Program-made: the position numbers and the translations under genes
In this document: piece by piece, positions 39,949 through 49,637 of the stretch
Position numbering within the stretch: the first letter of the stretch is position 1
Layout of the letters: every line of letters begins with the position of its first letter
Assembly: GCA_903879715.1 (NCBI GenBank)
Contig: CAIRMR010000024.1
Coordinates: 1 to 64,000 of the forward strand
DNA: 64,000 nt
Reading direction: 5' to 3'
Source of the DNA: an uncultured Bacteroidales bacterium
GTDB taxonomy: Bacteria; Bacteroidota; Bacteroidia; Bacteroidales; UBA4417
The notes under the pieces: model-generated
Told to the model about the DNA's origin: nothing
Database searches by the model: none
Seen by the model: only the letters and a program-made list of their open reading frames with translations

Positions 39949-40052
39949 GTCCATAAAACTAGCTGCTTTGCCTACATCATTCTGTTACAGTTAACAGGAA
40001 ATCAACTGTTTTAACATTATCGAATCATGCGATTGTTGTACTTTCTCGGTTT

Positions 40053-40070
40053 CATGCAAACGTTTGCATG
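40053..40070. promoter_or_regulatory. Perfect 18 bp palindrome CATGCAAACGTTTGCATG, LacI-family-type operator candidate upstream of gdhA
   Basis: Exact palindrome with central CG, similar in form to LacI/PurR-family operators. Confidence 0.55.
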
Positions 40071-40298
40071 TTTTATCTTCAAATGCATACATCAAAATCA
40101 GCATAATTAAATTCAGTTTCAGTCGAAAAAAGTGTAAAATACTGAGTGGAAAAGATTAATAATAATTCACTAACGTATTTCATACACATTCCGTAATCTC
40201 TAAACATGAGCATTAACAAGCGTTCCAATAGCTTTTACATCCCTTGTTTGGAATGAAAAAAAATATGAATAAAACACTCAGTGATATACTTAAAATTA

Positions 40299-40306
40299 TA
40301 CTTTTG
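40299..40306 (+). promoter_or_regulatory. Putative -7 element TACTTTTG of gdhA
   Basis: Matches TAnnTTTG ~60 nt before the gdhA ATG; followed by TTGCACT-n9-AGTGCAA inverted repeat. Confidence 0.5.
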
Positions 40307-40366
40307 CACTGTAATTCAGAGTGCAATTTTACACCAAGAATATAAATATTTAACCTAAATTCCTTT

Positions 40367-41707
40367 GTGATGGAAGTTGAAAAAATCATGACTGACCTGG
40401 AGAAAAAACATCCGGGTGAAGTAGAGTACTTACAAGCCGTTCGTGAAGTTTTGGAATCGATCGAACAGGTTTACAATGAAAATCCTCAGTTTGAGGCAGC
40501 AGGCATCATCAGCCGCCTGGTTGAGCCTGATCGTATACTTACAATTAAAGTTCCCTGGGTCGACGACCATGGCAAGGTTCATGTAAACCTCGCTTACAGG
40601 ATTCAATTCAACAACGCTATTGGACCTTACAAAGGCGGACTTCGTTTCCACCCTTCAGTAAACCTTAGCATCCTGAAATTCTTAGGCTTCGAGCAGATTT
40701 TCAAAAACAGCCTTACTTCACTTCCTATGGGCGGTGCCAAAGGCGGATCCGATTTCGATCCCAAAGGAAAATCCAATACTGAAGTTATGCGTTTCTGCCA
40801 GTCGTTTATGCTCGAACTTTGGAGAATCATTGGTCCTGAAACCGATGTTCCTGCAGGTGACATAGGTGTTGGTGGTCGTGAAATAGGTTTCCTTTACGGT
40901 ATGTACAAAAAACTGGCACGCGAGCATTCAGGCGTTCTTACAGGTAAAGGCCTCAACTGGGGCGGTAGCCTTGTTCGTCCGGAGGCAACCGGCTACGGCA
41001 ACGTATATTTCGCTCAGGAAATGCTCAGAACCAAAGGAACTGATTTCAAGGGTAAAACTGTTGCTATTTCCGGTTTCGGAAACGTTGCATGGGGTGCTGC
41101 TATGAAAGTAACTGAACTTGGAGGTAAAGTAGTTACCATTTCAGGTCCTGACGGATATGTTTACGATTCAGAAGGAATCAGCGGCGAAAAAATCAATTAC
41201 ATGCTCGAGCTTCGTGCTTCGAACCAGGATATCGTTAAACCTTATACTTACGAATTCCCGAATGCACAGTTTGTACAGGGAAAACGTCCATGGGAAGTTA
41301 AATGCGACATCGCCCTGCCTTGCGCAACACAAAATGAACTTGGTAAGGAAGATGCATTAACACTCGTTAAAAACGGTTGTATGTGCGTTTGCGAAGGTGC
41401 TAATATGCCTACAACTCCTGAAGCTGTTGAAATTTTCCAGGAAAATAAAATCATGTTTGCTCCTGGTAAGGCAGCAAACGCCGGTGGCGTTGCTACTTCA
41501 GGTCTCGAAATGAGCCAGAACTCAATGAAACTGAACTGGCCTGCAGCCGAAGTTGATCAGAAACTGCACCAGATCATGATAAATATCCACACAGCCTGCC
41601 TGAAATACGGTAAAGACCCTGATGGGTATGTAAACTATGTAAAAGGCGCCAATATAGCCGGTTTCCTCAAAGTTGCCAACGCTATGCTCGATCAGGGCGT
41701 TCTGTAA
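40367..41707 (+). CDS. gdhA: NADP-specific glutamate dehydrogenase
   Basis: GPYKGGLRFHPSVNLSILKFLGFEQIFKNSLTSLPMGGAKGGSDFDPKGKS, DVPAGDIGVGGREIGFLYG. Confidence 0.98.
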   Translation: MMEVEKIMTDLEKKHPGEVEYLQAVREVLESIEQVYNENPQFEAAGIISRLVEPDRILTIKVPWVDDHGKVHVNLAYRIQFNNAIGPYKGGLRFHPSVNLSILKFLGFEQIFKNSLTSLPMGGAKGGSDFDPKGKSNTEVMRFCQSFMLELWRIIGPETDVPAGDIGVGGREIGFLYGMYKKLAREHSGVLTGKGLNWGGSLVRPEATGYGNVYFAQEMLRTKGTDFKGKTVAISGFGNVAWGAAMKVTELGGKVVTISGPDGYVYDSEGISGEKINYMLELRASNQDIVKPYTYEFPNAQFVQGKRPWEVKCDIALPCATQNELGKEDALTLVKNGCMCVCEGANMPTTPEAVEIFQENKIMFAPGKAANAGGVATSGLEMSQNSMKLNWPAAEVDQKLHQIMINIHTACLKYGKDPDGYVNYVKGANIAGFLKVANAMLDQGVL

Positions 41708-41742
41708 TAGCCTTTCTTTTAGAGAGATTTAATTTTAAAAAT

Positions 41743-41774
41743 AAAAAAACCACCTGTAAAAAGGTGGTTTTTTT
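41743..41774. terminator. Bidirectional intrinsic terminator between gdhA and walJ-like gene
   Basis: AAAAAACCACCT-gtaaaa-AGGTGGTTTTTT. Confidence 0.9.
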
Positions 41775-41828
41775 ATTTATATCTGTTAAGCCTTATCCTG
41801 CCAGGGTTGAAGTTTTAAACATCAGAAT

Positions 41829-42695
41829 CTAGAATAATGACATTTGTATTGATTTCTGTACCGGATCAACAGAGAATTTCACCCTGTTTCCGGCTTTTTC
41901 GCCGTTTATAAAATAAACCGCTGATTCCTGGTGCCTTGATGCAATTGCAATATGAGTATCCCCTGCATGTTTTGTAAATAAATCACGGACCAGCCTTGGG
42001 TCATTATTATCCTGCGAAAGATGCGAAAGCAGTAAATGACTCATGAAATCGGGCTTGTATTTTGTGAAGAGACCCAACGACTGATCATTTGATAAATGCC
42101 CGTGATCGCTTTGGATACGCTTTTTCAGATATATGGGATATGTGCCTTTTTCGAGCATTTCTTCATCATAATTAGCCTCCAGGAATGCTGCATGGCACAG
42201 GCTGAAATTCGAGGCTACATTCTCACAAACCGAACCAATGTCAGTAAGAACTCCGATTGTGATTCCGTTTCCGGTAACGGTAAAGCTATGAGGTTCAGAT
42301 GCATCATGCAATTTAGGGAATGCGTTAATTGAAAGTTCACCAATATTTACCGGAATATTGGAGTTGAAGTAACGGATGAAATTTTTATCCAGGTGTAGCC
42401 TGCTGTTCTCATGTGTAAGGGGCGAAAAGTATACAGGAATCTTATACTTACGCGTAATCACACCAACACCTCGCGTATGGTCGGAATGCTCATGCGAAAC
42501 AAAAATAGCTTTGACCCTGTGCATCGATAATCCCAGTCGCATGATCCTCGTTTCGGTTTCGCGGCATGATAAACCAGCATCGATCAATACAGCTTCATGC
42601 TGATTGCCAATATAATAGCAGTTCCCGTTGCTTCCTGAATTTAAAGATGTTATATAAAGAGACATTGTTATACAAAGAAACTGAAAATTTGCCAA
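41829..42695 (-). CDS. MBL-fold hydrolase, WalJ/YycJ-like; start probably 42665; C-terminus IQMSLF
   Basis: LNSGSNGNCYYIGNQHEAVLIDAGLSCRETETRI, VSHEHSDHTRGVGVI, LEANYDEEML, SDHGHLSN, LLSHLSQDNN. Confidence 0.92.
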   Translation of the reverse strand: MANFQFLCITMSLYITSLNSGSNGNCYYIGNQHEAVLIDAGLSCRETETRIMRLGLSMHRVKAIFVSHEHSDHTRGVGVITRKYKIPVYFSPLTHENSRLHLDKNFIRYFNSNIPVNIGELSINAFPKLHDASEPHSFTVTGNGITIGVLTDIGSVCENVASNFSLCHAAFLEANYDEEMLEKGTYPIYLKKRIQSDHGHLSNDQSLGLFTKYKPDFMSHLLLSHLSQDNNDPRLVRDLFTKHAGDTHIAIASRHQESAVYFINGEKAGNRVKFSVDPVQKSIQMSLF

Positions 42696-43172
42696 GCATC
42701 AGCATTTTTTAAATCAAAATAAAATCTTACAGCTTATAACTTTTATACTTTGAGCATTTATCTGCTATTCGGGAGTGACGCGAGATTGTTTTGATGAACA
42801 GTAATATAATAAATAAGAAAGAGTAAAATTATTTAACTGCCACCGTTATTATTTGGCTAACAGGCTGGTTGCTAACATTACAATGTTGATATTTAGTAAA
42901 TATTTGAACGATTTAGGTTGTTATTTTGCATTAAATGGTTGTATATTAGTTTCAGATAAAAAGCAACATTCCTGGCAGAGATTCATCCTGTTCCATTAAG
43001 AGCATTCCTTAGCATCAATTGTATTTATTCACATCAGGTCAGTTTTTTAAATGAAATTTAATAAATAAACGTGAACCACATGTAAAAAAGATGTATCACC
43101 AGTGGAGACCAGATCCCACTTTAAAAAACGGGACTAAATATTTATTCACATGAGTGCTAAAAATTCATTAAA

Positions 43173-44621
43173 ATGAAAAAACTACTACTCTTGCTTCCTC
43201 TTGCTTACATGGCTATTACCGCCTATGGGCAAACTTCCATTCCCAATGGGAATTTCGAATCCTGGAATTCGGTGACTTATGATTATCCTCTGAATTATCC
43301 GTACAACTCAAATTATGATGCATTTTACCGCTACGAAACACCATTGCCGTTTAATGTGATTAAAACGGTTGACGCTTACCATGGTACTTATGCTATCGAA
43401 GTTTCTACTGTTACTTCGGGTACTAATACTGCTTTTGGTTATTTTTTAAATTCAAATCCAAAGAGTGGCAATCCTATAGAATGGACAGGTGGAGCGCCAT
43501 ATACTGAAATCCCAACGGGTATACAGGGATATTATAAATACAATGTGGCAACAGGTGATTCAGCAATTATTTTTGCTGTTTTTAGTAAAGGTGGAATTAA
43601 TATAGGTACGTACCTTTATCCTATCGGCGATCTGCATACCGATTGGACTCATTTTAATTTCACTTTTGACCCACCGCTTTCCAAAGCACCCGACTCCGTA
43701 ATATTTGCTGCCACTTCAAGCAATATTATGGTTAGTGACAATGGCGTAGCCGGAAGTGTTCTTGTACTTGATTCTGTGTCTTTCACCGGTGTGATCATTC
43801 AGCCCGAAGGGATGAATGGTGATTTTGAATTGTGGGAAACTGAAACATTATTGACTCCTGAAGATTGGATCATGCAAACAAATTATGATCAAAGAGGGCT
43901 TGAAAACAGGACTCTTGATGCATATAAAGGAAAATATGCAATTAAACTAAAAACATACCTTGGGGATAATAGTGGAGTACCTGTGGCACGTGGTGAGCAG
44001 GTTTCCACCGGATACTATTCTGAAAATTGCAATAATAATTGTATTGAACTCGGTGGTCAACGTTTTACAAACAAAAAAGATACCCTCACATTCTGGTATA
44101 AATACACCCCATCATCAAATGTAAAAGCACAGGTAAGCATGAAATTTAAGAAAAATGGAACCTCATTCCAATGGGAAGGCAGGGATCTTTTAGCTTCAAC
44201 GGAATATCAGTATTTCGAAATTCCTTTTGATTTATGGCAGGCGCCTGATACGGTAATTGTAAATATCCAGGCGTTACGATGGGAAGATAATGTGTTATCT
44301 GCCCTTGGATCAGTATTAACGATTGATGAAATCCAATTTAAATCGCAGCCTATCCTATATGCCAGGATTCCTAAGTTTGTAGCAGATAATGCATTGACCA
44401 TTTTCCCGAATCCGTCATCGGGAAAATTCAGGATTAAAAATTCTGCAGACGTTACTCAGGTAATCGTATACAATCAACTAGGACGGCAGGTTTATTCCCG
44501 GATATTAACAGAAGGTGAAAAGTTGAATGAAATAGACCTTACCAGGCTAAAAAAAGGAGTTTATTTTATCGAAATTTACGATCCGGAAAACAGGCATACT
44601 CAAAAAATTGTAATTCAATAG
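43173..44621 (+). CDS. Secreted protein with two tandem related domains and T9SS type A sorting domain
   Basis: Signal peptide MKKLLLLLPLAYMAITAYGQ; C-terminal LTIFPNPSSGKFRIKN...VYNQLGRQVYSR...LKKGVYFIEIYDPENRHTQKIVIQ. Confidence 0.9.
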   Translation: MKKLLLLLPLAYMAITAYGQTSIPNGNFESWNSVTYDYPLNYPYNSNYDAFYRYETPLPFNVIKTVDAYHGTYAIEVSTVTSGTNTAFGYFLNSNPKSGNPIEWTGGAPYTEIPTGIQGYYKYNVATGDSAIIFAVFSKGGINIGTYLYPIGDLHTDWTHFNFTFDPPLSKAPDSVIFAATSSNIMVSDNGVAGSVLVLDSVSFTGVIIQPEGMNGDFELWETETLLTPEDWIMQTNYDQRGLENRTLDAYKGKYAIKLKTYLGDNSGVPVARGEQVSTGYYSENCNNNCIELGGQRFTNKKDTLTFWYKYTPSSNVKAQVSMKFKKNGTSFQWEGRDLLASTEYQYFEIPFDLWQAPDTVIVNIQALRWEDNVLSALGSVLTIDEIQFKSQPILYARIPKFVADNALTIFPNPSSGKFRIKNSADVTQVIVYNQLGRQVYSRILTEGEKLNEIDLTRLKKGVYFIEIYDPENRHTQKIVIQ

Positions 44622-44672
44622 CTTCGTCTAATATCATAGGCAACAGAATATCGCATTGTTTGCTTGTAAAAA

Positions 44673-44704
44673 AAAGCCCTGTTAGAATTAACTGACGGGG
44701 CTTT
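44673..44704 (+). terminator. Intrinsic terminator after the T9SS substrate gene
   Basis: AAAGCCCTGTTAG-aattaa-CTGACGGGGCTTT (13 bp stem allowing G-U). Confidence 0.8.
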
Positions 44705-44816
44705 CTGTTAATCTGCCTTCTTATCATGAAGCGTGTAGCCGCAAAATCAAATTCACTTACAATCTGTTTTCCTGTACCTTTACCACGAAAAATTATCCAA
44801 TTACAAAACCAATACT

Positions 44817-45959
44817 ATGCCTTTCACTTCTTTAGGATTATCACCATCGTTGTTAAACGCTCTGGCAGTCCAAAATTACTCCCAGCCATATCCTATCCAG
44901 CTCGAGGTTATACCGGCAATATTAAAAAGAAAAGATGTGTTAGGTATTGCTCCAACCGGTTCCGGAAAAACTGCCGGTTATGTATTGCCGCTTTTAATGA
45001 ATATGCAGAGGGTTGAGACCTCCCGAAGCAGAAATGTAAATGTTTTGGTATTGGTGCCCACACGCGAGCTTGCAGTGCAGGTACGCGAAGTATTCCGGTT
45101 GTTCAGCGTGGGACTTCCTCAGAAAGTGAAAACACTGGCAGTTTTTGGCGGTGTTTCCATAAATCCGCAAATGATGGCATTATCCGGAGTCAATGTATTA
45201 ATTGCCACACCAGGCAGATTATTGGAACTGGTTGAATCCAATGCAGTGCATTTATCGGAAATTGAAACTCTTGTACTCGATGAAGCGGATAAAATGCTTA
45301 ATCTTGGTTTTAAGGATGAAGTGACGAGAGTTTTAGCATTATTGCCGGAGAAACGTCAGAATCTGTTGTTTTCGGCGACACTGAGTGAGGATGTGAACAA
45401 CATTACCCAAATGCTTTTGCATGAGCCTTTGGTTATAAAAATAGAATCAGAAGCTGAAAATATTGACCTCATTACACAGATGGCGTATTTTGTCACCAGT
45501 GAGAAAAAAGGCCCTTTGTTACGTTATTTGATCAAACACAATGATCTGAAACAGGTCTTGGTTTTCACATCTTCAATTTACTCGGCTGACAATGTGGTTG
45601 ATAAGCTTCGCAAAAACGGAATAGATGCCATGGCCATTCACAGCAAAAAGAGTATGGGGTCCAGAACGGATGCTTTGGATGAATTTAAAACAGGCCGACT
45701 GCGCGTGTTGGTTGCAACTGACCTGATATCTCGCGGTATCGACATCCAGTTTTTGCCTCACGTAATTAATTACGAATTGCCACGGTCCCCCAAAGAATAC
45801 ATTCACCGGATTGGCAGAACTGGCCGGGCAGAATCTCCGGGTGAAGCTATTTCCTTTATTACACCCGCCGACAAGGATCATTTTAAAGTTATTCAAAAAA
45901 AGATGGGTAAATGGATAACTATGATCGATAGCGAAAGCATTAATTTACAAGGATTTTGA
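44817..45959 (+). CDS. DEAD-box RNA helicase
   Basis: APTGSGKTAGYVLPL, PTRELAVQ, LDEADKML, SATLSED, RGIDIQFLPHVINYELPRSPKEYIHRIGRTGRA. Confidence 0.96.
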   Translation: MPFTSLGLSPSLLNALAVQNYSQPYPIQLEVIPAILKRKDVLGIAPTGSGKTAGYVLPLLMNMQRVETSRSRNVNVLVLVPTRELAVQVREVFRLFSVGLPQKVKTLAVFGGVSINPQMMALSGVNVLIATPGRLLELVESNAVHLSEIETLVLDEADKMLNLGFKDEVTRVLALLPEKRQNLLFSATLSEDVNNITQMLLHEPLVIKIESEAENIDLITQMAYFVTSEKKGPLLRYLIKHNDLKQVLVFTSSIYSADNVVDKLRKNGIDAMAIHSKKSMGSRTDALDEFKTGRLRVLVATDLISRGIDIQFLPHVINYELPRSPKEYIHRIGRTGRAESPGEAISFITPADKDHFKVIQKKMGKWITMIDSESINLQGF

Positions 45960-46117
45960 GTTGGAAATGCGGTATTTGGGAAATGAAAGTCAGAAAACTG
46001 GAAAAGCAGGAAACTGTGTAGCTAAACCAGAAACTCTTCAGCCCAGAAACTCTTGAGCCAGAAATTTTGAATGCCATTGGTAATCGAACATTTAAACCTA
46101 TGAATTGAAAATTCATT

Positions 46118-47089
46118 ATGTTTCCTCCAAAGCGAGAACATCCGAAAGAGAAAACTCAGTTGCATCCACGAAATAAGCATCGTGAGCGGTATGATTTTAA
46201 GTTGCTTATACGAAGTTGCCCTGAGTTGGCCCAGTTTGTTTCGTTGAATAAGTTTGACGACGAATCGATTGATTTTTTCAACCCGGAAGCTGTAAAAATG
46301 CTCAACAGAGCTTTACTGAAACAATACTACAACATAGATTACTGGGATATCCCCCAGGGTTATTTATGCCCGCCTATTCCCGGAAGAGCCGACTATATTC
46401 ATTATATCGCTGATTTATTGGGTACTACAAACAAGGATGTAATTCCAAAAGGTGAAGCAATAAAGTGCTTCGACATAGGAGCCGGAGCTAATTGTGTTTA
46501 TCCAATCATTGGAACCGCTGAATATGGCTGGTCATTTGTTGGTTCCGATATTGATCCTGTTGCAATTAAATCCGCTGGTAAAATAGTTGAATTAAATCCC
46601 TCCCTGAAAGGAAAAGTTGATTTGCGGCTGCAAAATAGACCTAAAGATATTTTTCGCGGGATTATTAAAGAGGATGAAATGTTTGATCTCACCATCTGTA
46701 ATCCTCCGTTTCACGCATCGCTGGCCGAAGCACGATCAGGATCAGTCCGTAAACTGACAAATCTTACAAAAAAAAATATTGCCAAACCAATACTGAATTT
46801 TGGAGGTCAAAACAGTGAATTGTGGTGCGAAGGAGGTGAAGAGCGGTTTGTTCAAAATATGATTATCCAAAGCAGGCAATTCGCGACTTCCTGTTTTCTG
46901 TTTTCCACACTGATTTCTAAGGAAGCCAATCTCCGAAGTGTTTACGAATCCCTTCGAAAAGCTGAAGCCCGGGAAGTGAAAACCATTCCCATGGGCCAGG
47001 GAAATAAAATAAGCCGTATCGTGGCCTGGACATTTCTTAGCCGGGAACAACAGGAAGAATGGATTGGCGCAAGGTGGAACCGGATTTGA
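46118..47089 (+). CDS. rlmF: 23S rRNA (adenine(1618)-N(6))-methyltransferase
   Basis: LHPRNKHRERYDFKLLIRSCPEL, FDIGAGANCVYPIIG, DLTICNPPFHAS. Confidence 0.95.
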   Translation: MFPPKREHPKEKTQLHPRNKHRERYDFKLLIRSCPELAQFVSLNKFDDESIDFFNPEAVKMLNRALLKQYYNIDYWDIPQGYLCPPIPGRADYIHYIADLLGTTNKDVIPKGEAIKCFDIGAGANCVYPIIGTAEYGWSFVGSDIDPVAIKSAGKIVELNPSLKGKVDLRLQNRPKDIFRGIIKEDEMFDLTICNPPFHASLAEARSGSVRKLTNLTKKNIAKPILNFGGQNSELWCEGGEERFVQNMIIQSRQFATSCFLFSTLISKEANLRSVYESLRKAEAREVKTIPMGQGNKISRIVAWTFLSREQQEEWIGARWNRI

Positions 47090-47283
47090 TATGCCGGCAA
47101 AGCACTATTTTTGGCTTTCCCAATTATGGCAGATTCGTAAAAAAATTTACGATCCATTTTTTTAAAATTATTCGTTGAATCTCAAAAATATATCAGAGAT
47201 TGAATTGTTTTTTTTTGGAACAGAGTGTATCTTCTGATGCTATTCAATTGTTAAAATATTTTATGATAAGCTAGTAGGACCAA

Positions 47284-47451
47284 TTGATCAGTATTATTTT
47301 AGTGGTTTCTATTCTGATTTATCCGGCAGTAATGATAATAGCATTGGTTTACCACAAAATTTCCTGCTTATCCTTGTTAAATATTGTATCCGCGCTTTCA
47401 ATTATTGTCTTATGGACTCAAAAACAATTCCGGATTAGCAGCATTTTATAG
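47284..47451 (+). CDS. Possible 55 aa membrane sORF (TTG start)
   Basis: LISIILVVSILIYPAVMIIALVYHKISCLSLLNIVSALSIIVLWTQKQFRISSIL*; translated by hand, no homology evidence. Confidence 0.25.
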   Translation: MISIILVVSILIYPAVMIIALVYHKISCLSLLNIVSALSIIVLWTQKQFRISSIL

Positions 47452-47456
47452 ATCCA

Positions 47457-47639
47457 ATGGAAATAGCAGTATTGTGTTTTAACGCTTCCCTGATTGTGCC
47501 GACGATTTATTCAATTTTTAATAGGCATAACTATAGGTGGATCTTTATTGTACAGAAGATCCTTTTTGGAATTCATTTATCAGCACGGATACTGTTCCTC
47601 CTATTCATGCTGACATTCAAAATCAACAGGCTTATCTGA
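47457..47639 (+). CDS. Possible 60 aa membrane sORF directly after the preceding sORF
   Basis: MEIAVLCFNASLIVPTIYSIFNRHNYRWIFIVQKILFGIHLSARILFLLFMLTFKINRLI. Confidence 0.3.
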   Translation: MEIAVLCFNASLIVPTIYSIFNRHNYRWIFIVQKILFGIHLSARILFLLFMLTFKINRLI

Positions 47640-47811
47640 ATAGCTGAATAAAATCAGTTTATGGAGCTGTTTTTGCTGATGAGACAATTCAGTTAATCCG
47701 AGTTTATACCTTATGTCAAGTCAAATCACTATATTTGATGGACGGTAGCTAAGAACTTTTTAGTTCACTCAACCTATTTCTTCAGAAGCTGCCGGATAAA
47801 TTCACGACAGT

Positions 47812-48597
47812 TTGAAAAATCCTAATAATAATACAATGGAAACCTCCAAAGACCTGAAGCTTGCGGTATTAATAGATGCCGACAATGTTCCATATGCCAA
47901 TGTGAAAGAAATGTTTGAGGAAATCGCTAAATACGGGATTCCAACATTTAAAAGAATATATGCCGACTGGACGAAGCCAACCGTTTCGGGCTGGAAAAAT
48001 GTTCTCCTGGAAAATGCGATTACACCTGTGCAGCAGTACAGTTATTCAACCGGGAAGAATTCGTCGGACAGCGCCCTGATAATTGATGCTATGGATATTT
48101 TATACACCGGCAAGGTTGATGGATTTTGTATAGTTTCGAGCGACAGTGATTTTACCCGGTTGGCTACCAGGCTTCGCGAAGCTGGCATGATGGTTATCGG
48201 GATCGGAGAAAAGAAAACGCTTAATCCGTTTATAAAAGCCTGTGACAAATTTATTTATATCGAAATCCTGAAAGCCGAGGCAGCAAGCCCGGTTGAAAGC
48301 AGCAACCGGAAAGAATCCAAGAAATCAGCTAAGCCTAAAAATGAGCCTTTAAGCAAGATTGATCCTGAAATTATTAAATTGTTTTCGGTAAGTATTACGG
48401 ATCTGGCCGACGAAAATGGCTGGACTTTCTTGGGGGAGTTAGGCAACCTGATGCTAAAGAAAAAACCGGATTTTGATCCGCGTAATTATGGCTTTCCCAA
48501 ATTGTTGCCTCTTATCCGGAGTATTAACAAATTCGAAATTGACGAACGCGACTCCGGGAAAAACAATATTAAGCATATTTATATCCGGAAAAAATAA
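47812..48597 (+). CDS. NYN-domain (PIN-like RNase) protein with C-terminal OST-HTH/LOTUS-like domain
   Basis: LAVLIDADNVPYANVKEMFEEIAKYG, SSDSALIIDAMDILYTGKVDGFCIVSSDSDFTRLATRLREAG; C-terminal WTFLGELGNLMLKKKPDFDPRNYGFPKLLPLIRSI. Confidence 0.9.
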   Translation: MKNPNNNTMETSKDLKLAVLIDADNVPYANVKEMFEEIAKYGIPTFKRIYADWTKPTVSGWKNVLLENAITPVQQYSYSTGKNSSDSALIIDAMDILYTGKVDGFCIVSSDSDFTRLATRLREAGMMVIGIGEKKTLNPFIKACDKFIYIEILKAEAASPVESSNRKESKKSAKPKNEPLSKIDPEIIKLFSVSITDLADENGWTFLGELGNLMLKKKPDFDPRNYGFPKLLPLIRSINKFEIDERDSGKNNIKHIYIRKK

Positions 48598-48764
48598 ATT
48601 ATTTTTTTTAGGAGTTCATAGTGCGGGCATGAGAATCTCTGAGTGTTTTACATCGGACTGATATACAATAGCATAATCAATATTCGGGTCAGTCACCCAA
48701 ATCTTGTTAATTTGTTTTCAGAGAAATATACGACACATATTGTGTTTTTCTCTAAGTTTGTCCC

Positions 48765-49373
48765 ATGACTTTCGAGCATATACAGCAAATTTTAAAAACC
48801 AAAACAGTTGGGATTGCCGGCTGTGGCGGACTTGGGTCCAATTGTGCGGTGGCCTTGGCCAGGGTAGGAGTAGGGCGGTTGGTAATTGCCGATTTCGACC
48901 TGGTGCAGGAAGGTAATCTGAACCGCCAGTTTTATTTTTATGATCAGATTGGTATGTTGAAAGTTGCTGCGCTTAAACAAAACCTGTTTCGAATCAACCC
49001 TGACGTGAGAGTTAACACCTTCGATATCCGTTTGTGCCAGAGCGATATTATTGAAATATACGGTAAGTGCGATGTAATTATTGAAGCGTTCGATAAACCG
49101 GAAATGAAATATCTGATCCTGGATGCCGTTCATAATTATATGCCTGATAAATACCTGGTGATGGGCGTTGGCATGGCCGGATGGGGTGATAATAACCTGA
49201 TCAGGAGCAGGCAGTCGGATAAGCTGATCATCTGTGGTGACGAAAAAAACGCTATTGCTGACGAATGCCCGCCCCTGGCTCCGCGTGTAGGAATAGTTGC
49301 AAATATGCAGGCCAATGCTGTTCTCGAAATTCTGCTGGGCTCTAACGAACACCAGATTCATACTGAAAATTAA
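48765..49373 (+). CDS. thiF: Sulfur carrier protein ThiS adenylyltransferase ThiF
   Basis: VGIAGCGGLGSNCAVALARVGVGRLVIADFDLVQEGNLNRQFYFYDQIGMLKV. Confidence 0.9.
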   Translation: MTFEHIQQILKTKTVGIAGCGGLGSNCAVALARVGVGRLVIADFDLVQEGNLNRQFYFYDQIGMLKVAALKQNLFRINPDVRVNTFDIRLCQSDIIEIYGKCDVIIEAFDKPEMKYLILDAVHNYMPDKYLVMGVGMAGWGDNNLIRSRQSDKLIICGDEKNAIADECPPLAPRVGIVANMQANAVLEILLGSNEHQIHTEN

Positions 49374-49376
49374 ATA

Positions 49377-49580
49377 ATGAAGATTATACTCAACAATAAA
49401 GTAGAAGAATTTGCCGGTGATCAATTCACTGTCGGTGAATTATTGCAAGCGAAGAATTTTACTTTTAAGATGTTAGTTATAAAAGTGAATGGTCATCTTG
49501 TAAAAAAGAGCGAACATAATACAGCTGTAGTTAAGGATGGCGATGATGTGATGGTACTACATCTGATATCGGGCGGCTGA
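49377..49580 (+). CDS. thiS: Sulfur carrier protein ThiS
   Basis: 67 aa ubiquitin-like protein, VKDGDDVMVLHLISGG with C-terminal GG. Confidence 0.88.
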   Translation: MKIILNNKVEEFAGDQFTVGELLQAKNFTFKMLVIKVNGHLVKKSEHNTAVVKDGDDVMVLHLISGG

Positions 49581-49637
49581 TCGTTCTACCGATGCCGCTT
49601 TACTTTTATGCCTGTTAATAAGGGGGATTTCAACTTC

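Noticed and set aside
48792-49424. 210 aa minus-strand ORF over thiF
   Set aside because: Antisense to a clear ThiF; no recognisable domain.
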